Made by a program: the position numbers and the translations under genes. 64,000 nucleotides of DNA from Nordella sp. HKS 07 (GTDB lineage: Bacteria > Pseudomonadota > Alphaproteobacteria > Rhizobiales > Aestuariivirgaceae), in assembly GCF_011046735.1 (NCBI RefSeq), contig NZ_CP049258.1, forward strand, positions 496,001 through 560,000. The letters run 5' to 3'. Shown here in pieces: positions 37,563 to 46,168 of this stretch. The notes under the pieces were generated by a model. The model saw only the letters and a list, made by a program, of their open reading frames with translations, was not told the DNA's origin and did no database searches. The number at the start of each line of letters is the position of its first letter. Position 1 is the first letter of the stretch.

Positions 37563-39101
37563 TTACGGCGCGAGCGTCACCCCCCACATGCGCGGGATGC
37601 GGAAGGGCACGAAGTCCTTTACCTTGTCATTGGTCACCTGGAAGAGACCGTAATTGCCCGTCTTGATCGCGACCATGTTGTCATACATGCGCTGCTGGAA
37701 CTGCTTGAACAATTCCTTCTTCTGGGCGTCATCGAGCGTCGCGAAGAATTCCTTGGCGATGCGGTCGATCTCGGGATCGGCCACCCTCTGCGCATTCCCG
37801 CCGACAAAGGCAGCCATGACGGTGCCCGGACCTTCGAAGGGCTCGATGCCGAAGCCATGTGTCCAGAAATTCCACCCCGCATCGGTGAAGCCGATCTTGG
37901 ATGTCGTCGGCCAGTCGGCGACCTTGATGTCGACCTTGACGCCGATCTCCGCCAATCGCGACTGCACGACGGTCGCGATATCCACATTGGGCCGCAGATT
38001 GTCGGTGATGAAGGTCACCGTCTCGCCCTTGTAGTTCGATTTGCCGAGGAACTCCTTGGCCTTTTCGAAATCGGCGAGATTATACTGATCGAGTCCGGCA
38101 TCGGCCGCGAAGGGCGATTTCGGGAACACCCAGCCGCCATCGACCTGGTTGATGCCGGCATAGGAGATCTCCATCACCTCCTGCATGTCGAGCGCCGCCT
38201 GTACGGCCTTGCGGAAGTTCACATCGTCCGTCGGCGCCTGGGCATGGTTGAGCTTGATGACCTGGAAGGCGAAGGGCAGCACGTCATGGACGACATATTT
38301 GCTGTCCTTGCGCAGCCGCTCGGCGGTCGGCCCGTCGACCGTCTCGACGATCTGCACGGCGCCCGATTCGAGCGCCGCGGTGCGCGCCCCTGCTTCCGGA
38401 ATGAAGCGGAAGGTGACGCGGTCGATCAGAACTTCCTTCTTGCCGGCAAGCCCGTCACGCTTCTGATAGGCGGGATTGGGCACATAGTCGGCGAATTTCT
38501 CGAGCGTCACATGACTATCCGGCTTGTATTCGACGAATTTGAACGGACCGGTGCCGATATACTGGATTTCGTTGGCGCCCTTGGCCGCCTCTTCCGCCGG
38601 ATAGATGGCGATCGGCGCGCGCGGCGACGAGATATTGTCGAGGAAGACCGACTGCTTCGCCTTGAGCTTGACCGCCACCTCATAGGGGCCCTGGGCGGTG
38701 ACCGTGTCGATCGCGGCAACGAGCGCCGGCGATACGCCGATCTTGCGGTAGCGCTCGATCGAGGCGACGACGTCGGCCGAGGTCATCTCCTTGCCATTGT
38801 GGAATTTCACGCCCTGGCGCAGCTTGAACGTGTAGGTCAAGCCGTCATCGGACACGCTCACGCCCTCAGCGAGATCGGGAACCGCCTCGGCATTCTCGTT
38901 GCGCGCATAAAGCGTCTCATAGATATGAAGCGTGATGTTGCGCGCCACTTGCGCATTGGTGACATGCGCATCGAGCGAGGGCGGACCCTGCACCGACGCG
39001 ATGACGATTTCGCCGCCGGCCGCCTCGACACCGGGTGCTACGGCGACGAGCGATGTCATCAGTCCGAATGCGAAGGCTAGTGCTTTCAGTCTTATAGCCA
39101 T
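37563..39101 (-). CDS. dppA: Periplasmic peptide-type solute-binding protein (family 5)
   Basis: This 512-residue exported binding protein has a basic head and a signal peptide ending GVEAAGGE. It carries EPL-type family 5 motifs: PPSLDAHVTNAQVARNITLHIYETLYA, LAEGVSVSDDGLTYTFKLRQGVKFHNG, GTGPFKF and the C-terminal MWGVTLAP. It is the first gene of the dpp-type importer. The natural ligand may be a peptide, an opine or another bulky amide. The enzymes in the same cluster suggest an acylated amino acid or similar compound (inference). Confidence 0.92.
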   Translation of the reverse strand: MAIRLKALAFAFGLMTSLVAVAPGVEAAGGEIVIASVQGPPSLDAHVTNAQVARNITLHIYETLYARNENAEAVPDLAEGVSVSDDGLTYTFKLRQGVKFHNGKEMTSADVVASIERYRKIGVSPALVAAIDTVTAQGPYEVAVKLKAKQSVFLDNISSPRAPIAIYPAEEAAKGANEIQYIGTGPFKFVEYKPDSHVTLEKFADYVPNPAYQKRDGLAGKKEVLIDRVTFRFIPEAGARTAALESGAVQIVETVDGPTAERLRKDSKYVVHDVLPFAFQVIKLNHAQAPTDDVNFRKAVQAALDMQEVMEISYAGINQVDGGWVFPKSPFAADAGLDQYNLADFEKAKEFLGKSNYKGETVTFITDNLRPNVDIATVVQSRLAEIGVKVDIKVADWPTTSKIGFTDAGWNFWTHGFGIEPFEGPGTVMAAFVGGNAQRVADPEIDRIAKEFFATLDDAQKKELFKQFQQRMYDNMVAIKTGNYGLFQVTNDKVKDFVPFRIPRMWGVTLAP

Positions 39102-39137
39102 TTCTTCTCCTCCCGTTGTGAAACCAGTTCGCAGACC

Positions 39138-39235
39138 CTAGAGCTTTGGCTTTGGCTTGCGCATCGGATTATCCGAGAACCGCATCGCATGGTCGGGTCA
39201 AGCCCGACCACAAGCTTTTCGGTCCGATGCTCTAG
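39138..39235. repeat. Dispersed repeat family C, copy C1, with CTAG ends
   Basis: GCGCATCGGATTATCCGAGAACCGC on the left pairs in part with AAGCTTTTCGGTCCGATGC on the right, and an internal hairpin GGTCGGGTCAAGCCCGACC lies between. CTAG flanks both sides (39138-39141 and 39232-39235). The right CTAG supplies the stop codon of the aspartoacylase-family gene. Confidence 0.8.
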
Positions 39236-40272
39236 CCGGCCGCCAGCACGTCGTCATAGTCGCTCATCACCACGCCGACCGTGTCGCCACGCGCCACGCG
39301 TCCGGGCCCTGACGACATCCACAGCAGGCCGTCGCGCTGATACTTGACCTCGATCGGCGCGCGGTCGACTTCGTCGACGAAATGCACCCAGCCCGCCGGC
39401 TCCCCCGCCTTGACCACATCGCCGACGACTTTGGTCGGTTCGAACAGCCCGGCCGACGGCGCGAAGGAGTAGCAGGCGGGATCGCGCACCATCATGTGGC
39501 GCGTGCCGGCGGTGCCGTCGCGCTGCGCCGTCTCCGGCTTGCCCTCGATGACGCCGAAATGTTTGAGAATGTTGTCGACGCCGCGCCGGCCGATGCGCAC
39601 GCCCTCGATATTGACGCGCCCCCAGCCGCCGAGCTCGGTGCCGAGCGAGATGACGCCGCGGCGCTCCACGCAGGAGGTGAAGGTGGCGCCTTCATCGACG
39701 CCCCAGAACACGGTGTTGAAGGGGGCGCCAAAAGCTGCCGCCGCGTCCATCGTCTTCTTCCGCATCGCCGGGTCGGGCAGATAATGCATGTTGGTGGAGA
39801 GCGCCGAATCCGCGCTGTGGCCGGCTGTGTGCATGTCGACCGACACATCGGCGTGAGGAAGGATATAGCCGTCGAGGAAATGCGCGAGCATCTCCGAGAA
39901 AGTGCCCTTCGCGTTGCCGGGGAAGCAGCGGTTCATGTCGCGATTGTCGACTGGGCTGAGGCGCGTGTCATTGAGCACGGCCGGAATATTATAGGCGGGG
40001 ATCATGATCACCCGGCCCTGTACCCGCGCCGGATCGAGGGTGCGGGCGAGATAGGAAATGGCGATCGGGCCTTCATATTCATCGCCATGGATGCCGCCGG
40101 TCAGAAGCACGGTCGGGCCTGAACCGTTCTTCACCGAGATGATCGGGATCTCGACCACGCCCCAGGCCGAAGTATTTCGCGCCAGGGGCGCCCGCAGCAC
40201 GCCGGCCTGCCGACCGCTTTTGTCGAAATCGATGGGGTTGGAGATTCGACTCTTCTCGACCTGCACTGCCAC
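39232..40272 (-). CDS. Succinylglutamate desuccinylase / aspartoacylase-family deacylase
   Basis: This is a zinc-dependent deacylase of about 346 residues. Zinc ligands are in GGIHGDEYEG (His, Glu) and VDMHTAG (His). NRDMNRCFPG is the substrate-carboxylate-binding arginine motif, and TELGG holds the catalytic Glu. It removes an acyl group from an N-acyl amino acid. EutE/DoeB, which deacetylates N-acetyl-diaminobutyrate in ectoine breakdown, is one close relative in form. The GTG at 40272 follows CGGAAG by 6 bases. An ATG farther upstream would put a 14-base operator palindrome inside the gene. The stop lies in repeat C1. Confidence 0.85.
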   Translation of the reverse strand: MAVQVEKSRISNPIDFDKSGRQAGVLRAPLARNTSAWGVVEIPIISVKNGSGPTVLLTGGIHGDEYEGPIAISYLARTLDPARVQGRVIMIPAYNIPAVLNDTRLSPVDNRDMNRCFPGNAKGTFSEMLAHFLDGYILPHADVSVDMHTAGHSADSALSTNMHYLPDPAMRKKTMDAAAAFGAPFNTVFWGVDEGATFTSCVERRGVISLGTELGGWGRVNIEGVRIGRRGVDNILKHFGVIEGKPETAQRDGTAGTRHMMVRDPACYSFAPSAGLFEPTKVVGDVVKAGEPAGWVHFVDEVDRAPIEVKYQRDGLLWMSSGPGRVARGDTVGVVMSDYDDVLAAG

Positions 40273-40332
40273 GACGCGCTTCCGTTTCTTCGCTGTTGAA
40301 TGAGGTGCCCCCTCACATGGCGCATCTTTGCG

Positions 40333-40346
40333 TACGGTATACCGTA
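40333..40346. promoter_or_regulatory. Perfect palindrome, probable GntR-type operator
   Basis: TACGGTATACCGTA is a perfect 14-base palindrome, 61 bases upstream of the chosen deacylase start. The core GGTATACC resembles operators of FCD-type GntR regulators, which commonly control catabolic operons. No GntR gene lies in the window, so the regulator would be elsewhere. Confidence 0.6.
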
Positions 40347-40420
40347 TGTCAAGCATCCTCTCCCGACCGTTGTCCCGACGAATGCGGCTATCGTAAGCAC
40401 ACATCTCGTGAGGGCTGCGC

Positions 40421-40635
40421 CCTTACCCTCGCCCCGCTTTAGCGGGGAGAGGGAGGGGCCCATTGCGTAGCAATGGGAGGGTGAGGGGCCTTTATGAGAT
40501 TGAGTTCGACCTCAGACAACTTAACGATCTCGCGACAAGAATGCCCACACTGCATCGGTGGCCGTGACCCTCACCCTTCCCGCCGCTACGCGTCGGGCCC
40601 CTTCCCTCTCCCCGCTGCGCTTCACTTGCAGGGCG
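40421..40635. repeat. Two REP-like units (family E) upstream of the dpp cluster
   Basis: Unit one (40421-40490) reads CCCTCGCCCCGCTTTAGCGG followed by GGAGAGGGAGGGG and CCCATTGCGTAGCAATGGG. Unit two (40567-40635) is an inverted, diverged copy. They fill the gap between the GlxA-type regulator stop and the deacylase promoter. The rest of 40347-40658 shows no gene. Confidence 0.75.
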
Positions 40636-40658
40636 AGGGTAAAGCAGCAGGCCGGTCA

Positions 40659-41684
40659 TCAGATGCGTGAATCCGATATGCTTCGGTAGCGCTGGCGGTA
40701 CTGCGCGGGTGTGATGCCGGCATGGCGCTTGAACAGGCGGCGAAAGAAAGCCGGGTCCTCATAGCCGACGGCGAGGGCTATCGCCTCGGTCGGTTCGGCG
40801 CTCGCTTCCAGCATCTGCTTGGCTTCCTCGATGCGCAGGCTCTGCACATAATCCACCGGCGCATAGCCGGTCGCCGCCTTGAAGCGACGCTTGAAGGTGC
40901 GCTCCGGCAGCCCGCTCACCGCCACCAGACGCGCCACCGGGTGAGCTTGCGCATAATGGTCGGCGATCCAGCGCTGGCATCGCTCGATCACGGCATCTTC
41001 ATGTCGCCGGGGATTCGCCATCGCCGCGAAGGGAAGCTGGCCACTGCTGCGGTCCCCCAGCAGATAGATCCGCGCGATGCGGCTCGCTTCTTCCCTCCCG
41101 CAATAACGCGCGATCAGATGCAAGGCGAGCTCGCCCCAGGACGATGCCCCGCCCGTGGTGATCAGCCGTCCGCCGGCGGCGGTGTCGCAGATGATGCGCT
41201 CCGGCCTGAACCGCACCTTGGGATAGCGGTCGCGGAAGATGTCCGCCGCGATCCAGTGCGAGGCCGCGTCCTTGCCGTCGAGAAGCCCCGCCTCGGCCAG
41301 CAGGATCGAGCCGGTGCACACCGAGCAGATGGTCGCGCCGGCCGCCGACATATCGGTGAGCCAGGCCATCGTATCGGCCCAGCGCGCCGGCGCGTCGTCA
41401 GCGAGCGGCAGCGCCAGGTCGGTGACGATCACCACGTCGCTGTCGCGCGCTTCGGTGAGTGATGCATGCGGCGTGATCGGCGTACCGATGGCGCAGTTGA
41501 AGGTCTGCTTGCGCGGTGCGACGATGGCGGGCGCGATCCGCCGCACCTTCGTCTCCTGTCCGGTCAGCCGGTCCCAGATCGACCCGACGGAGGACAGCAC
41601 TTCATAGAGCCCATAGACCGCGGCCGGCGTCGTCTCCGGCAAAGCGAGCAGGCTGATGCGTAGCGGATCGGCTGTTTCATCCAT
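40659..41684 (-). CDS. GlxA-family AraC-type transcriptional regulator
   Basis: This is a regulator of about 341 residues. An N-terminal DJ-1/PfpI-like domain (MSLLALPETTPAAVYGLYEVLSSVG-type start, with the nucleophile-elbow region CSVCTGSILLAEAGLLDGKDAASHW) is followed by a C-terminal AraC domain with two helix-turn-helix units (VARLVAVSGLPERTFKRRFKAATG and PTEAIALAVGYEDPAFFRRLFKRHAGITPAQYR). GlxA-type regulators respond to amines, amino acids or carnitine-like compounds. The ATG at 41684 is chosen; a TTG farther upstream is possible. It lies upstream of, and in the same direction as, the deacylase/dpp cluster, making it a candidate controller. Confidence 0.88.
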   Translation of the reverse strand: MDETADPLRISLLALPETTPAAVYGLYEVLSSVGSIWDRLTGQETKVRRIAPAIVAPRKQTFNCAIGTPITPHASLTEARDSDVVIVTDLALPLADDAPARWADTMAWLTDMSAAGATICSVCTGSILLAEAGLLDGKDAASHWIAADIFRDRYPKVRFRPERIICDTAAGGRLITTGGASSWGELALHLIARYCGREEASRIARIYLLGDRSSGQLPFAAMANPRRHEDAVIERCQRWIADHYAQAHPVARLVAVSGLPERTFKRRFKAATGYAPVDYVQSLRIEEAKQMLEASAEPTEAIALAVGYEDPAFFRRLFKRHAGITPAQYRQRYRSISDSRI

Positions 41685-41778
41685 GCCGCAGGACTGGCAC
41701 GAATGCCTCGTTTCTGTCCAGTTCGGCTCTCGCGGCGGGGACAAGGCGGCCCTAGCTTCACCCTTGATCTTACCGATG

Positions 41779-41896
41779 CTAGCGCGGGATGCGAAAAAGT
41801 GGATACCGGTTTTTCGCGAGAATCCCGCGCTAAAATATAAAAATCGATCACGTTTATGAGTTTGGATCGATTCGATCCAAACTCATCGTGATCTAG
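41779..41896. repeat. Composite palindromic element, copy A3, flanked by CTAG
   Basis: Hairpin 2 (41782-41830, GCGCGGGATGCGAAAAAG...CGCGAGAATCCCGCGC) is followed by hairpin 1 (ATGAGTTTGGATCGA 41856-41870, centre T 41871, matching arm 41872-41886). CTAG occurs at both ends (41779-41782 and 41893-41896). It lies between the divergent GlxA-type regulator and alpha/beta hydrolase genes, so it sits in a promoter region. Confidence 0.9.
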
Positions 41897-41937
41897 GACA
41901 TGAAATGAACAGCCGCATAATGACAAGGAGCGGGACG

Positions 41938-42783
41938 ATGGCGACCACCACCAGGATGATCGAAGCCAAGGACGTCAAGATCGCCGCCGAAGCCTTCGGC
42001 GACCCCGCCGATCCGCCGATCCTGCTCATCATGGGCGCCATGGCGTCGATGCTGTGGTGGCCGGACGGGTTTTGCAGCAGGCTCGCCGCCCAAGGCCGCT
42101 ATGTCATCCGCTACGACAACCGCGACACCGGGCTTTCGACCAAATACGCGCCGGGCAAACCACCCTACACCATGGACGACATGGCCAAGGATGCCGCCGC
42201 CGTGCTCGACGCCTATGGCGTCGCCTCGGCCCATATCGTCGCCATGTCGCTGGGCGGCATGATCGGCCAGATCCTGGCCTTGACCCGTCCCGGGCGCGTC
42301 AGGTCGCTGACTTTGCTCAGCAGCACACCGATCGGCCTCGACCTCGATTTGCCGCCGCCGACACCCTCTTATATGGAGCATGCCGCAACGGGAGAGAAGG
42401 TCAACTGGTCGGATCGTGACCAGGCGATCGACTTCGTCGCCAGCGATGCCCGGATGATCGCCGGCAGCGCGCACCCCCATGACGCCGCAAGGGCGCGCGC
42501 CTTCATCGCGCGGGACTACGACCGTTCGCAAGGCTATCTCTCGGCCACCAATCATTTCATGCTGCGAGGCGGTGATGCCGTCAAAGGCAAGCTGCCCGCG
42601 CTCGAAGCACCGCTTCTGGTAATCCACGGCACGGCCGATCCGATCTTCCCAATCGCGCACGGCCGCGCGCTGGCGAAAGTGGTGCCGGGCTCTACATTGA
42701 TCGAGCTCGACGGCGGCGGCCATGAGCTGCACGAAGCCGACTGGAACAGAATGATCACGGCGATCGTCGATCACACGACATAG
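41938..42783 (+). CDS. Alpha/beta-fold hydrolase
   Basis: This 281-residue hydrolase starts at the ATG at 41938, with AAGGAG seven to eight bases upstream. The oxyanion region is LLIMGAMASMLWWPDGF. The nucleophile elbow reads VAMSLGGMIGQ, with Ala in the first Gly position of G-x-S-x-G. The acid is in IHGTADPIFP, and the base His is in DGGGHELHEADW. RYDNRDTGLSTK is typical of the esterase / aclacinomycin methylesterase-like group. The substrate is unknown. It may be expressed alone; a gap of 260 bases precedes the ABC importer. Confidence 0.87.
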   Translation: MATTTRMIEAKDVKIAAEAFGDPADPPILLIMGAMASMLWWPDGFCSRLAAQGRYVIRYDNRDTGLSTKYAPGKPPYTMDDMAKDAAAVLDAYGVASAHIVAMSLGGMIGQILALTRPGRVRSLTLLSSTPIGLDLDLPPPTPSYMEHAATGEKVNWSDRDQAIDFVASDARMIAGSAHPHDAARARAFIARDYDRSQGYLSATNHFMLRGGDAVKGKLPALEAPLLVIHGTADPIFPIAHGRALAKVVPGSTLIELDGGGHELHEADWNRMITAIVDHTT

Positions 42784-43044
42784 ACCGGCGCGTGATGGGA
42801 AAGTCGATTCGTCGCTGCCGTACGGGCACGGACTCCGTGCGTCAACCTTGAACGACATCCTCGCATAGGTGAGTGTTCTGCTACGTCCCGGCGGATTGTC
42901 GTACGGCAATCTGCTCACGCAAAAGTGTCTGAGCGCGAATAAGTTGCGGTCTATGCGCGTTTCATGGCGCTGCAACTCTTGACTCGTCGCGTTGATGCCT
43001 CTTGAAGTAGCGCCGCAACGAACACCAAAAGAAGAGGCTTCATC

Positions 43045-44082
43045 TTGAAAACCAGTCTTGCCGGCATCATCGCGCTTGCCCTCGCGAGCGCGATGGTTAC
43101 GCCGACTTCCGCATCGGCACAGGAAACACTCACAATCGCGTCTTGGGGCGGAGCATATCAAAAGGCGCAACGTGACGCCTGGTTCGATATCGTCGAGAAG
43201 GAACTCGGCATCAAGATCAAGGAAGACACCACCGCCGGCATCGCCGATGTGCGCGCTCAGGTCGCTTCCGGCAGCCCGACCTGGGATATCGTCCAGCAGG
43301 GCAACTACAGCTGCGCGATCCTCGACAAGGAAGGCAAGACCGAGAAGCTCGATCCCGCCGTTCTCGCCATCGAGGGCATTCCCGCCAACATGAAGGGCGA
43401 AGGCTGGATCGGCAACATCGTCTATGCCGCGGCGATTGCCTGGAACGACGAGAAGTATCCCGACAAGAAGCCTCAGACCTGGGCCGACATGTGGGACACC
43501 AAGACCTTCCCCGGCGGCCGCACCATGCGCCGCAGCCCGGTCTACACGCTTGAATCCGCACTGCTCGCCGACGGCGTGCCGATGGACAAGCTCTATCCGC
43601 TCGATGCCGATCGGGCCTTCAAGAAGCTCGAGGAGATCAAGGGCGACGTCACCGCTTGGTGGGCGTCGGGCGCCCAGTCAGCTCAGCTCCTCAAGGACGG
43701 CGAAGTCGACATGGCGACCATCTGGAACGGACGCGCCGAAGCGCTCACCCAGGAAGGCGCGCCGATCAGCCTCACATTGAACCAGCAGATGATCCTGACC
43801 GATTGCTGGGTTGTCCCCAAGGGCGCCAAGAACAAGGACCTGGCGATGAAGGCGCTGGCGATCATGAGCCGGCCGGACATGCAGGCCCGCATCGCGCTCT
43901 ATATCAATTACGGCCCGGCCAACACGGACGCCTACAAGACCGGCGTCATCAAGCCGGAAGTGGCCGCCAAGCTGCCGAGCGCGCCGGAGAATTCCGCCAA
44001 GGGCTTCGTTCTCGACGCCAATTACTGGGCGGACAATCTCGACGAGATGACCAAGCGCTTCGACCTTTTCATTCAGGAATAA
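43045..44082 (+). CDS. Polyamine-type ABC solute-binding protein, TTG start
   Basis: This 345-residue exported binding protein has signal peptide MKTSLAGIIALALASAMVTP...SASA. The mature start ETLTIASWGGAYQKAQRDAW is typical of the spermidine/putrescine (PotD) and related type 2 periplasmic proteins. AAAIAWNDEKYPDKKPQTWADMWD and ALLADGVPMDKLYPLD fit the same group. The only start compatible with the signal peptide is a TTG at 43045, preceded by GAAGAGG. It is followed by a strong terminator-like hairpin and then the ATPase and permeases. Confidence 0.9.
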   Translation: MKTSLAGIIALALASAMVTPTSASAQETLTIASWGGAYQKAQRDAWFDIVEKELGIKIKEDTTAGIADVRAQVASGSPTWDIVQQGNYSCAILDKEGKTEKLDPAVLAIEGIPANMKGEGWIGNIVYAAAIAWNDEKYPDKKPQTWADMWDTKTFPGGRTMRRSPVYTLESALLADGVPMDKLYPLDADRAFKKLEEIKGDVTAWWASGAQSAQLLKDGEVDMATIWNGRAEALTQEGAPISLTLNQQMILTDCWVVPKGAKNKDLAMKALAIMSRPDMQARIALYINYGPANTDAYKTGVIKPEVAAKLPSAPENSAKGFVLDANYWADNLDEMTKRFDLFIQE

Positions 44083-44088
44083 GACACT

Positions 44089-44114
44089 GGGCCGGATGGT
44101 CGCCCATCCGGCCC
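44089..44114 (+). terminator. Strong hairpin after the binding-protein gene
   Basis: GGGCCGGATGG (44089-44099) pairs exactly with CCATCCGGCCC (44104-44114) around a TCGC loop and is followed by TTCATTTT. It starts 6 bases after the binding-protein stop and 28 bases before the ATPase ATG. It is probably a partial terminator giving excess binding protein over the transport machinery. Confidence 0.85.
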
Positions 44115-44141
44115 TTCATTTTCACGAGCGGGCTTACATAT

Positions 44142-45290
44142 ATGGACTCCACCAGGCGTATGCGCGGTAGCGAAACACCGGCAGCGGCGGGAAATCCCGT
44201 TTCCTTGCCGATCACCGTCGAAAATCTGAGCAAGAGATACGGCTCCTTCGCCGCCCTCGACAGTATCAGCCTGGCCGTGGAAAGCGGTGAGTTCATCACG
44301 CTCCTCGGGCCGTCGGGATCCGGCAAGACGACCTTGCTGATGGTGCTCGCCGGTTTCGTGCGCCCCGATTCGGGCAGCGTGCGTTTCGCCGACAAGGAGG
44401 TCGTGCTGCTGCCGCCGCACAAGCGCGGCATCGGCATGGTGTTCCAGAACTACGCCCTGTTCCCGCATATGACGGTTGCCGGCAATCTCGCTTATCCGCT
44501 CAAGCTGCGCAATGTCGCCAAGGCGGATATCGCAAGCCGCGTCGAGCGCGCCCTCGATCTCGTGCAGCTTGGCGGCTACGGCGAGCGCAAGATCGACCAG
44601 CTTTCCGGCGGCCAGCGCCAGCGCGTGGCGCTGGCGCGCGCCGTCATCTTCGAGCCGCGCATCCTCCTGATGGATGAGCCGCTCTCGGCGCTCGACAAGA
44701 ACCTGCGCGAGCAGATGCAGCTCGAGATCCGCCGCCTGCATGATCGCCTCGGCCTCACCACCGTCTATGTGACCCATGACCAGCGCGAGGCGCTGACCAT
44801 GTCGGACCGCATCGCGGTCATCAACAAGGGCCGCGTCGTGCAGCTCGACGGTCCGCAGGACCTCTACGAGAAGCCGCGCACGCAGTTCGTCGCCAATTTC
44901 ATCGGCGAATCCTACAGCCTGCCGGTCGACATCTCCGCCGGCAAGGCCTCCCTGTTCGGCCGCCTGCTGCATCTGGCGGCCGCGCCGGCCAATTCCGCCA
45001 AGTCCCAGATCCTGGTGTTGCGCCCGGAGAAGCTTCGCCTCGTCGAGAACAACGCCGGCCAGAGCGAGAATGTCGTCGCCGGAGAAGTCCGGCAGAGCGT
45101 CTTCCAGGGCGACAGTGTCGTGACCTATGTCACCTTGGCGCAAGGCCACGAGATCGCCGTGCGCCGGCCGCATCGCAGTGGCCGCGTGCTGCCGGAGGCG
45201 GGCTCCGCGGTCGAGATCGGCTTCTCCCTAGAAGACACGATCATCGTGCCCAAGGATGCCGACGCCCATCTGACGGCTGCCGCGTCATGA
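44142..45290 (+). CDS. potA: Polyamine-type ABC importer ATPase (PotA-like)
   Basis: This 382-residue ATPase has Walker [19 protein letters not shown]-loop MVFQNYALFPHMTV, signature [15 protein letters not shown], Walker B LLMDEPLSALDKNLREQMQ and H-loop YVTHDQREAL. The C-terminal TOBE domain (about residues 270-375) includes VLRPEKLRLV. It overlaps the first permease by 4 bases. The importer class is clear; the exact ligand (putrescine, spermidine or another cationic compound) is not. Confidence 0.92.
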   Translation: MDSTRRMRGSETPAAAGNPVSLPITVENLSKRYGSFAALDSISLAVESGEFITLLGPSGSGKTTLLMVLAGFVRPDSGSVRFADKEVVLLPPHKRGIGMVFQNYALFPHMTVAGNLAYPLKLRNVAKADIASRVERALDLVQLGGYGERKIDQLSGGQRQRVALARAVIFEPRILLMDEPLSALDKNLREQMQLEIRRLHDRLGLTTVYVTHDQREALTMSDRIAVINKGRVVQLDGPQDLYEKPRTQFVANFIGESYSLPVDISAGKASLFGRLLHLAAAPANSAKSQILVLRPEKLRLVENNAGQSENVVAGEVRQSVFQGDSVVTYVTLAQGHEIAVRRPHRSGRVLPEAGSAVEIGFSLEDTIIVPKDADAHLTAAAS

Positions 45291-46168
45291 GCCTTGCCCC
45301 GACGGCTGGCCGCAATGCCGCGGCCCTGGCGCGCCAGGCCCGGATGGAGAAGGGCCGGCTCATCTCGCTGACGACGCCGGCGCTGGCTCTCGTCGGCTGC
45401 GTGGTCCTCATTCCGATCGGCTGGCTCTTCTATCTGTCCTTCGTCGGTCCCGACGGATTCACGCTGATCAACTACGAGCGGCTGCTGCATCCTTCCTATT
45501 ACGTGACGCTGTCGACGACCTTCCAGCTCGCGATCGTCGTCACGGCAATCTGTCTGCTGCTCGGCTATCCCCTCGCCTATCTCGCCGCACAATTGTCGCC
45601 GCGCTGGGCCGGCCTCGTTTTGATGTGCGTCCTGTTTCCCTTCTGGACGTCGCTCCTGGTGCGCACCTATGCCTGGCTCGTGCTGCTGCAGCGCAAGGGC
45701 GTGGTCAATACCTGGCTTCAATCGCTCGGGCTGATCGACGAGCCGTTGCGGCTCGTGCATAATTTCACCGGCACCACCATCGGCATGGTCCATATCATGC
45801 TGCCCTTCATGGTGCTGCCGCTCTATGCGTCGATGAAGACCATCGACCAGGTCTACATGAAGGCCGCGGCCAATCTCGGCGCCTCGCCCATGCGTGCTTT
45901 CTGGCAGATCTATGTGCCGCTCTCGCTGCCCGGCCTCGCCGCCGGCCTGATCGTTGTCTTCGCCCTGTCGCTCGGCTTCTATGTAACGCCGGCTCTGCTC
46001 GGCGGTGGCCGCGTGATGATGTGGGCGATGCAGATCGAGCGCTCCATCGCGGTCTATTCGGACTGGGGTGCGGCGAGCGCGCTCGGCGTCGTGCTGCTGG
46101 TGATCACGCTCGGCATATTGTGGATCCTCTCCGCGCTCACCGGCGCCTTCAAGTCGAAGGAAAAGTGA
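45287..46168 (+). CDS. potB: Polyamine-type ABC permease (PotB-like)
   Basis: This 293-residue inner-membrane protein has six helices. The first is LTTPALALVGCVVLIPIGWLF, followed by FPFWTSLLVRTYAWLVLLQRKGVVN (typical of PotB) and the EAA loop VYMKAAANLGASPMRAFWQIYVPLSLPG. It is coupled to potA by ATGA and to potC by a TGATG junction. Confidence 0.93.
   Translation: MSLAPTAGRNAAALARQARMEKGRLISLTTPALALVGCVVLIPIGWLFYLSFVGPDGFTLINYERLLHPSYYVTLSTTFQLAIVVTAICLLLGYPLAYLAAQLSPRWAGLVLMCVLFPFWTSLLVRTYAWLVLLQRKGVVNTWLQSLGLIDEPLRLVHNFTGTTIGMVHIMLPFMVLPLYASMKTIDQVYMKAAANLGASPMRAFWQIYVPLSLPGLAAGLIVVFALSLGFYVTPALLGGGRVMMWAMQIERSIAVYSDWGAASALGVVLLVITLGILWILSALTGAFKSKEK

Noticed and set aside
44089-44114. 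Possible operator palindrome after the binding-protein gene
   Set aside because: Placement just after a stop codon, an 11-pair stem and following T-rich bases fit a terminator better.
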